Of a stretch of DNA of 64,000 bases, positions 59,111-64,000 are shown piece after piece (position 1 is the first letter of the stretch; every line of letters starts with the position of its first letter). The stretch is taken from positions 682,001 through 746,000 of the forward strand of contig NZ_CP139368.1 of assembly GCF_034120055.1 (NCBI RefSeq), in the 5' to 3' direction. The notes under the pieces are model-generated. The model saw only the letters and a program-made list of their open reading frames with translations. It made no database searches and was not told the origin of the DNA. The position numbers and the translations under genes were made by a program. This stretch comes from Microbacterium rhizosphaerae. GTDB taxonomy: Bacteria; Actinomycetota; Actinomycetes; Actinomycetales; Microbacteriaceae.

Positions 59111-59887
59111 ATGAGGATCGTCGTCCTGGTCAAGGAAGTGCCGGACACCTATGGTGACCGCAAGCTCGACCTCGAGACCGGTCTCGCCGACCGCGGGGCC
59201 AGTGAGACCGTGCTGGATGAGATCGGCGAGCGCGCCCTCGAGGTCGCGCTCTCGCACGCCGACGCGCATCCCGGGACCGAGGTCGTCGTGCTGTCGATGT
59301 CGCCGGAGTCGGCGGCCGCGACGGTCCGCAAGGGGCTCGCGATGGGCGCGGCGTCGGCGGTGCATGTGGTCGACGAGCGTCTGGCGGGCGCGGATCTGGG
59401 TCTGACGGCGGAGGTTCTCGCAGCGGCAGCCCAGCGCACGGGCTTCGACCTGATCCTGGCGGGCAACCAGTCGACCGACGGAACGGGCGGGGTGATCCCG
59501 GCGATGGTGGCGGAGGTGCTCGGCATCCCGCATGCGACGAGCCTGAACACCGTCGAGCTGACCGACACGGCAGTGGCGGGCGAGCGGGCGACGGATGGCG
59601 GCACGATGCGGGTGGAAGCGACGCTGCCGGCGATCATCTCGATCACCGAGCGCCTCCCCGATGCCCGGTTCCCGAACTTCAAGGGCATCATGGCCGCGAA
59701 GAAGAAGCCGTTCGAGACAGTGTCGCTGGACGACCTCGACATCGACCCGGACGACGCGTCGGCGGCGCGGTCGATCATGATCGCGATCGCCGAGAAGCCG
59801 CCGCGCGCGGCGGGCGTGAAGATCGTCGACGAGGGGGATGCCGGGCAGCAGCTGGCCGACTTCCTCGTGCAGAACCGGCTGGCGTGA
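59111..59887 (+). CDS. etfB: Electron transfer flavoprotein beta subunit
   Basis: 258-residue AMP-binding subunit of ETF, which passes electrons from acyl-CoA dehydrogenases to the quinone pool through ETF dehydrogenase. [19 protein letters not shown] at the start, [34 protein letters not shown], and the C-terminal [22 protein letters not shown] at 59111 with GAAGGAG upstream. etfA follows 13 bp later. Confidence 0.96.
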   Translation: MRIVVLVKEVPDTYGDRKLDLETGLADRGASETVLDEIGERALEVALSHADAHPGTEVVVLSMSPESAAATVRKGLAMGAASAVHVVDERLAGADLGLTAEVLAAAAQRTGFDLILAGNQSTDGTGGVIPAMVAEVLGIPHATSLNTVELTDTAVAGERATDGGTMRVEATLPAIISITERLPDARFPNFKGIMAAKKKPFETVSLDDLDIDPDDASAARSIMIAIAEKPPRAAGVKIVDEGDAGQQLADFLVQNRLA

Positions 59888-59900
59888 GAAGGGGATGACG

Positions 59901-60872
59901 ATGGCCTACGCAGACGACTCGATCCTGGTGCTCCTGGATGTCACCCCGACCGGTGAGCTCGCGAAGTCGACCGCCGGGCTGCTCGGCGCGGCGGCCTCGG
60001 TCGGTACGCCGGTCGCGTTGATCGCCGGCCCGCATGCGGCGTCGCTGGCCGGCGCCGCCGGCGAGCTCGGCGCCGCGCAGGTGCTGGTGGCGGAGGCGGA
60101 TGATTCGTCGCTGACCGTGCCGGCCGTGGACGCCCTGACCGCGGCGGCCGCGCTGGTGCGGCCGGACGCGGTGCTGGCGTCGCACTCGGTCGAGGGGCGT
60201 GAGATCGCGGGCCGGTTCGCCGCCCGCACCCGCTGCGCCCTTGCCGTGGACGCGGTCGGTGTCTCGCGGGACGCGGAGGGCGTGGTGGCGCATCACTCCG
60301 TCTACGGCGGCGCGTACAGCGTCGACTCCGCCGCGACCTTCGGCGCGCCCGTGATCACCGTCCGCCAGGGCGCGATCGACGACCGGGCCCAGGCGCGCAC
60401 CCCCGAGGTCGAGACTCTCGACGTCGAGGCTTCGGGCAGGGCCGCGGCATCCGTCTCCCACGTGCAGGCGGCCGAGGCGACGTCCTCCCGCCCGGAGCTG
60501 CGCGGAGCGGCCAAGGTCGTCTCCGGCGGGCGGGGACTCGGGTCGGGGGAGAAGTTCGAGCTCGTCGACCAGCTCGCCGACGTGCTCGGCGCGGCGGTGG
60601 GCGCGTCGCGGGCGGCGGTGGATGCGGGGTACGTCCCGCAGTCGTACCAGGTCGGGCAGACCGGTGTGTCCGTGTCGCCGCAGCTGTACATCGCGATCGG
60701 GATCTCGGGTGCGATCCAGCACCGGGCGGGGATGCAGACGGCCAAGACGATCGTCGCGATCAACAAGGACGGCGATGCCCCGATCTTCGACATCGCCGAC
60801 TTCGGCGTCGTGGGCGACCTGTTCACGGTCGTCCCGCAGCTGATCGAGGCGCTCAAGGCGCGGAAGGCCTGA
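59901..60872 (+). CDS. etfA: Electron transfer flavoprotein alpha subunit
   Basis: 323-residue FAD-binding subunit. The C-terminal FAD domain is unmistakable: [55 protein letters not shown] and [24 protein letters not shown] at 59901 preferred (AAGGGG spaced 7-8 nt); 59895 is possible. The following gene starts 4 bp after its stop. Confidence 0.96.
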   Translation: MAYADDSILVLLDVTPTGELAKSTAGLLGAAASVGTPVALIAGPHAASLAGAAGELGAAQVLVAEADDSSLTVPAVDALTAAAALVRPDAVLASHSVEGREIAGRFAARTRCALAVDAVGVSRDAEGVVAHHSVYGGAYSVDSAATFGAPVITVRQGAIDDRAQARTPEVETLDVEASGRAAASVSHVQAAEATSSRPELRGAAKVVSGGRGLGSGEKFELVDQLADVLGAAVGASRAAVDAGYVPQSYQVGQTGVSVSPQLYIAIGISGAIQHRAGMQTAKTIVAINKDGDAPIFDIADFGVVGDLFTVVPQLIEALKARKA

Positions 60873-60875
60873 GCG

Positions 60876-62894
60876 TTGGCGACGTTCGGAGCAGTGGTGC
60901 GCCGCGGTCTGCCGCGCACTCGCGGCGGCGAGCCCTGGCCCGCCGGCGGCGACGCCCCGCCCGCTGCCCCCGCTGCTCCGGTCGCCTCCCCGGCAACCCC
61001 GGTCGCCGCCCCCGCTGCTCCGGTCGCCGAGCTTGTCGAGGCGTCGTCCGCCGCCCCGGTCGCCGCCCCCGCCGCTCCGGTCGCCGAGCTTGTCGAGGCG
61101 TCGCCCGCCGCCCCCGCCGCCCCGGTCGCCGAGCTTGTCGAGGCGTCGTCCGTGCGTCGGGGTCTGCCGCGGGTGAAGGGTGGGGAGCCGTGGCCGCCCG
61201 CGGCCCTTCGACAGGCTCAGGGACCGGCTTCCGCCGCCGCCGTTACCCCGGTCGCCGAGCTTGTCGAGGCGTCGCCCGCCGAGCCCGCCGCCCCGGTCGC
61301 CGAGCTTGTCGAGGCGTCGCCCGCCGCCCCCGTTACCCCGGTCGCCGAGCTTGTCGAGGCGTCGTCCGCCGAGCCCGCCGCCCCCGTTATGCCGGTCGCC
61401 GAGCTTGTCGAGGCGTCGCCCGTGCGTCGGGGTCTGCCGCGGGTGAAGGGCGGGGAGCCGTGGCCGCCCGCGGCCCTTCGACAGGCTCAGGGACCGGGTT
61501 CCGCTGCCGCGGCCCTTCGACAGGCTCAGGGACCGGCTTCCGCCGCCCCCGTTACCCCGGTCGCCGAGCTTGTCGAGGCGTCGTCCGCCGGGCCCGCTAC
61601 CCCGGTCGCCGAGCTTGTCGAGGCGTCGTCCGTGCGTCGGGGTCTGCCGCGGGTGAAGGGTGGGGAGCCGTGGCCGCCCGCGGCCCTTCGACAGGCTCAG
61701 GGACCGGCTTCTGCTGCCGCGGCCCTTCGACAGGCTCAGGGACCGGGTTCTGGTGCCGCGGCCCTTCGACAGGCTCAGGGACCGGCTTCCGCTGCCCCGG
61801 CCCTTCGACAGGCTCAGGGACCGGCTTCCGCGGCCGCATCCACCCCCGCGGCGACCACTGCCCTCGCGGAGCCGACCGGCCCGCTCGAGCCCCTCCCATT
61901 CCCGCGGACGGTGTTCCCCGGTGCGGCGGCTCTCCGCTGGAACGCGGACCGCCGCACTCGCAAGGCCCCGATCGCCGCTCCCGAGCCGCAGCGCATCGGC
62001 CCGTTCACCCGCCTGCAGTGGGCGGGTGCCGTCATCGTCGGCGGCGCCGCGCTGCTGTTCGCCGCCGGTATGGCGGTGCTATTCGTGCGCTGGTTCCTGT
62101 CGCTGACGTTCATGCAGGACTTCCTGCACACCTACCCCGGCGCCTACCCGCTGCCGGCCACGGCGCCGGTCGGGTTCCCGGCATGGCTGAACTGGCAGCA
62201 CTTCTTCAACGTCTTCTTCATGGTGCTGATCATCCGCACCGGCCTGACGGTCCGGGGCGAGAAGCGCCCGAGCGTGTTCTGGTCGCCGAAGGGCAACCCG
62301 AAGCGCAAGATCAGCCTGACCCTGTGGTTCCACCAGTCGCTCGACCTGCTGTGGATCATCAACGGCGTCATCTTCATCGTGCTGCTGTTCGTCACCGGAC
62401 AGTGGATGCGGATCATCCCGACGTCCTGGACCGTGATCCCGAACGCGATCTCCGCGGCCCTGCAGTACGTGTCGCTGAACTGGCCGACCGAGGACGGCTG
62501 GGTCAACTACAACAGTCTGCAGCAGCTGGCGTACTTCGCCACCGTCTTCATCGCCGCCCCGCTCGCGATCGCCACCGGCGTGCGGATGTCCGGGGTGTGG
62601 CCGAAGAACGCGAAGCGCCTCAGCCAGGCCTACCCCGTCGAGTGGGCTCGGGCGGTGCACTTCCCGGTGATGCTCTACTTCGTGCTGTTCATCATCGTGC
62701 ACGTCGCGCTCGTCTTCGCGACCGGGGCACTGCGCAACCTGAACCACATGTACGCCGCCTCCGACGCCGTCAACTGGGTCGGGTTCTGGATCTTCGTCGC
62801 CTCCCTCGTCGTCATCGCCGCCGCCTGGGTCGCCGCCCGGCCGCTCGTCCTCGCCCCCATCGCGCGCCTGTTCGGCAAGGTCAGCGGCCGCTGA
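60876..62894 (+). CDS. Cytochrome-b-like membrane protein with repeat-built N-terminus
   Basis: 672-residue protein starting at TTG. Residues from about 360 on are a membrane domain with four to five helices and histidines placed for heme b ([57 protein letters not shown]). It matches the cytochrome b/b6 domain proteins of actinobacteria, probable electron-transfer anchors. The first 330 residues are low complexity: 9 units of PVAELVEAS, 7 of ALRQAQGP and 4 of VRRGLPRxxGGEPWP, all DNA-encoded by repeats at 60897-61822. It follows etfA by 4 bp. Its redox partner is unknown. Confidence 0.87.
   Translation: MATFGAVVRRGLPRTRGGEPWPAGGDAPPAAPAAPVASPATPVAAPAAPVAELVEASSAAPVAAPAAPVAELVEASPAAPAAPVAELVEASSVRRGLPRVKGGEPWPPAALRQAQGPASAAAVTPVAELVEASPAEPAAPVAELVEASPAAPVTPVAELVEASSAEPAAPVMPVAELVEASPVRRGLPRVKGGEPWPPAALRQAQGPGSAAAALRQAQGPASAAPVTPVAELVEASSAGPATPVAELVEASSVRRGLPRVKGGEPWPPAALRQAQGPASAAAALRQAQGPGSGAAALRQAQGPASAAPALRQAQGPASAAASTPAATTALAEPTGPLEPLPFPRTVFPGAAALRWNADRRTRKAPIAAPEPQRIGPFTRLQWAGAVIVGGAALLFAAGMAVLFVRWFLSLTFMQDFLHTYPGAYPLPATAPVGFPAWLNWQHFFNVFFMVLIIRTGLTVRGEKRPSVFWSPKGNPKRKISLTLWFHQSLDLLWIINGVIFIVLLFVTGQWMRIIPTSWTVIPNAISAALQYVSLNWPTEDGWVNYNSLQQLAYFATVFIAAPLAIATGVRMSGVWPKNAKRLSQAYPVEWARAVHFPVMLYFVLFIIVHVALVFATGALRNLNHMYAASDAVNWVGFWIFVASLVVIAAAWVAARPLVLAPIARLFGKVSGR
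60897..61676 (+). repeat. Four VRRGLPRxxGGEPWP modules
   Basis: 45-bp modules at 60897-60941, 61152-61196, 61422-61466 and 61632-61676. The last three are almost identical, with 270- and 210-bp spacing, implying segmental duplications. Confidence 0.85.
61022..61822 (+). repeat. Amplified hairpin-repeat array inside a CDS (types A and B)
   Basis: Type B, GGTCGCCGAGCTTGTCGAGG plus CGTC, at 61022, 61079, 61124, 61250, 61295, 61340, 61394, 61559 and 61604. Type A on the opposite strand (GGTCCCTGAGCCTGTCGAAG plus GGCC) at 61202, 61472, 61511, 61682, 61721, 61760 and 61799. Every copy is 24 bp. They share the loop GAGCYTGTCGA with stems CGCC/GGCG or CCCT/AGGG. All stay in frame. Confidence 0.9.
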
Positions 62895-62971
62895 CGCGGG
62901 GGGAGGCCCCCGGGGGATAACCGGAAGAGAACTGTCCGGATGCCTCAGGGGCGCGGTGGGATGCGCCGTCC

Positions 62972-62977
62972 TACCTT
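62972..62977 (+). promoter_or_regulatory. -10 hexamer TACCTT, leaderless-type
   Basis: Ends 6 nt before the ATG at 62984. Confidence 0.45.
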
Positions 62978-62983
62978 TGAGGC

Positions 62984-64000
62984 ATGACGACGACTCCTCA
63001 TCCCGCGGGCCCACTGCCTGCCGCCTCAGGGCGCATGGGCCCGACGGCCTCGGCGCCCGCCCGGTCCCGCATCGCGACGCCCGGGCGCATCGCCGGCTCA
63101 GCGCTCCAGCTCGCCGCGATGGGCGCCATCGGCTCCGCCTACTTCGGCATCATGTTCGCCGTGCTCGCGACAGGCATCGGCCTGCTGGTCGTGTTCGGCA
63201 TCGGCATCCTCCTGCTCATCGCCCTCGAGTACCTGCTGTTCGCACTCGGGTGGGTCGAGGTCGCGCGCGTCGAGGGGCTGTACGGATTCGGGCTGGCGCC
63301 GCGCCGGCCCCGCACGAGCGGGCGGCCCGGCTTCACCGGGTTCCTCCGCACGCTGTGGCTGCAATTCATCGACCTCTCGATGTGGCGCGCCGTCGCGAGC
63401 GCCGCGATCGCCACCGTGTTCGGTGTCATCGTCCTCGCCCAAGTGCGCAGCATCGCCGCGGGAATCTCGATGCTGTTCCTGCCGTTGACGGCCACATCGG
63501 ACCAGGTCGGCATCGGCGGCACGGGCATCAGCGTCCCCGTCGCCTGGGCCGTACCCGTCGGCATCGGCCAGATCATCATCGGCGTGGCGATCATCATCGG
63601 CCTGGCGTGGCTCGCCGGACTGCTGGCTCGTGTGATCCTCGTGCCGTCGCGCGAGGCGGTGCTCGCCGAGCAGGCCCGCACGTCGCAGGCCCAGCGCGCC
63701 GGAGCGGTGCGCGCGGCCGACGTGGAGCGCACCCGCATCGAGCGCGACCTGCACGACGGCGTCCAGCCGCGTCTCGTCTCGGTGGGGATGACTCTCGGGC
63801 TCGCGCAGCAGAAGATCGACGACGACCCCGAGGCGGCGAAGGCTCTCATCGCCGAGGCGCACACCTCGACCAAGGCCGCCATCACGGAGCTCCGGCAGCT
63901 GGCCCGCGGCATCCACACGTCCGTCCTGACCGATCGCGGACTCGACGCCGCGCTCTCCGCGCTCGCCGCGCGCTCGCCCGTGCCCGTCGTGCTCGACGTG
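62984..64000 (+). CDS. NarL-partner-type sensor histidine kinase (3' end outside window)
   Basis: The frame stays open to the right edge; 339 residues visible. N-terminal membrane region with helices at about 45-90 (YFGIMFAVLATGIGLLVVFGIGILLLIALEYLLFAL) and further segments around 145-170 and 190-220. The HisKA_3 phospho-acceptor ERDLHDGVQPRLVSVGMTLG is at about 255, followed by ELRQLARGIHTSVLTDRGLDAALSAL leading into the ATPase domain, which is cut. The partner regulator is probably beyond the window. The first 20 residues resemble the start-linked dispersed repeat. Confidence 0.9.
   Translation, partial: MTTTPHPAGPLPAASGRMGPTASAPARSRIATPGRIAGSALQLAAMGAIGSAYFGIMFAVLATGIGLLVVFGIGILLLIALEYLLFALGWVEVARVEGLYGFGLAPRRPRTSGRPGFTGFLRTLWLQFIDLSMWRAVASAAIATVFGVIVLAQVRSIAAGISMLFLPLTATSDQVGIGGTGISVPVAWAVPVGIGQIIIGVAIIIGLAWLAGLLARVILVPSREAVLAEQARTSQAQRAGAVRAADVERTRIERDLHDGVQPRLVSVGMTLGLAQQKIDDDPEAAKALIAEAHTSTKAAITELRQLARGIHTSVLTDRGLDAALSALAARSPVPVVLDV
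62996..63043 (+). repeat. Start-linked dispersed repeat, diverged copy 4
   Basis: Encodes PHPAGPLPAASGRMGP after the ATG at 62984; it matches the SGRxGP end of copies 1 and 3 but is shorter. Confidence 0.4.

Noticed and set aside
61022..61822. CRISPR-like array (short repeats with spacers)
   Set aside because: Spacing is irregular, the intervening DNA is itself repetitive, the frame is open throughout, and no cas genes are nearby.
1..64000. tRNA, rRNA, insertion sequence or prophage
   Set aside because: I found no cloverleaf, rRNA conserved stretches, transposase or integrase; no attachment-site repeats flanking any block.

Overview
The window is high-GC actinobacterial DNA that most resembles Microbacterium or a close Microbacteriaceae relative. 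This rests on the very GC-rich coding sequence, the many ATGA/GTGA stop-start overlaps, F420-cofactor genes, leaderless-type promoters and short palindromic repeats of a kind familiar from these genomes. Coding density is very high. No gene-free stretch exceeds 300 bases, the longest being 284 bases before the amylopullulanase. I see no rRNA, tRNA, CRISPR array, prophage or insertion sequence. The genus call is inference, not a database match.

Bases 1-8.8 kb: a response regulator (cut by the left edge) with its sensor kinase, a K+ channel, then a minus-strand F420 block. The block runs fbiC, a Baeyer-Villiger-type flavin monooxygenase and F420-dependent glucose-6-phosphate dehydrogenase with ATGA overlaps, followed by a CofC/FbiD-GNAT fusion. 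The CofH half of FbiC lacks its radical-SAM cysteines. Bases 8.9-15.7 kb: a small PH-like protein, an ABC exporter whose ATPase carries a long acidic Glu-Pro tail, a 3-hydroxyisobutyryl-CoA hydrolase, a J-domain protein and a D-Ala-D-Ala carboxypeptidase. Bases 15.7-18.7 kb: a TPP riboswitch followed by a ykoE-ykoD-ykoC type thiamine-precursor ECF importer.

Bases 18.8-38.8 kb: sugar porter, APH(3')-like kinase with DUF488, an SDR-enoyl-CoA hydratase-SDR operon, LysE exporter, rlmN, a 3-hydroxybutyrate-dehydrogenase-type SDR with two alpha/beta hydrolases, a DUF4407 membrane protein, nitroreductase, aldo/keto reductase, NUDIX, a divergent SRPBCC/TetR pair, an ABC exporter operon with its own MarR-like regulator, and a nitrilase. 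Bases 37.8-46.8 kb: a tandem Lrp-type regulator divergent from an apparent catabolic operon (polar amino-acid ABC importer, D-2-hydroxyacid dehydrogenase, YtcJ-like amidohydrolase, ThDP-dependent decarboxylase-like enzyme, ureohydrolase). Its enzyme set fits uptake and breakdown of arginine or another guanidino compound.

Bases 46.9-51.3 kb: the 2-methylcitrate cycle (GntR regulator, prpD, prpB, prpC) closed by a strong terminator. Bases 51.5-57.4 kb: a secreted 1926-residue amylopullulanase with two complete GH13 catalytic domains, behind two LacI-type operators. Bases 57.4-64 kb: a dehydrogenase that has lost its Rossmann domain, an enoyl-CoA hydratase, etfB-etfA, a cytochrome-b-like membrane protein whose N-terminal third is built from amplified palindromic repeats, and a histidine kinase cut by the right edge.

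The most unusual layer is the repeats. Two related hairpin families that share the loop GAGCYTGTCGA but have different, still complementary, stems are translated inside genes: 16 copies in the cytochrome-b-like gene, one in prpD and one in the amylopullulanase. A different palindromic element sits directly after the start codon of at least three unrelated genes.
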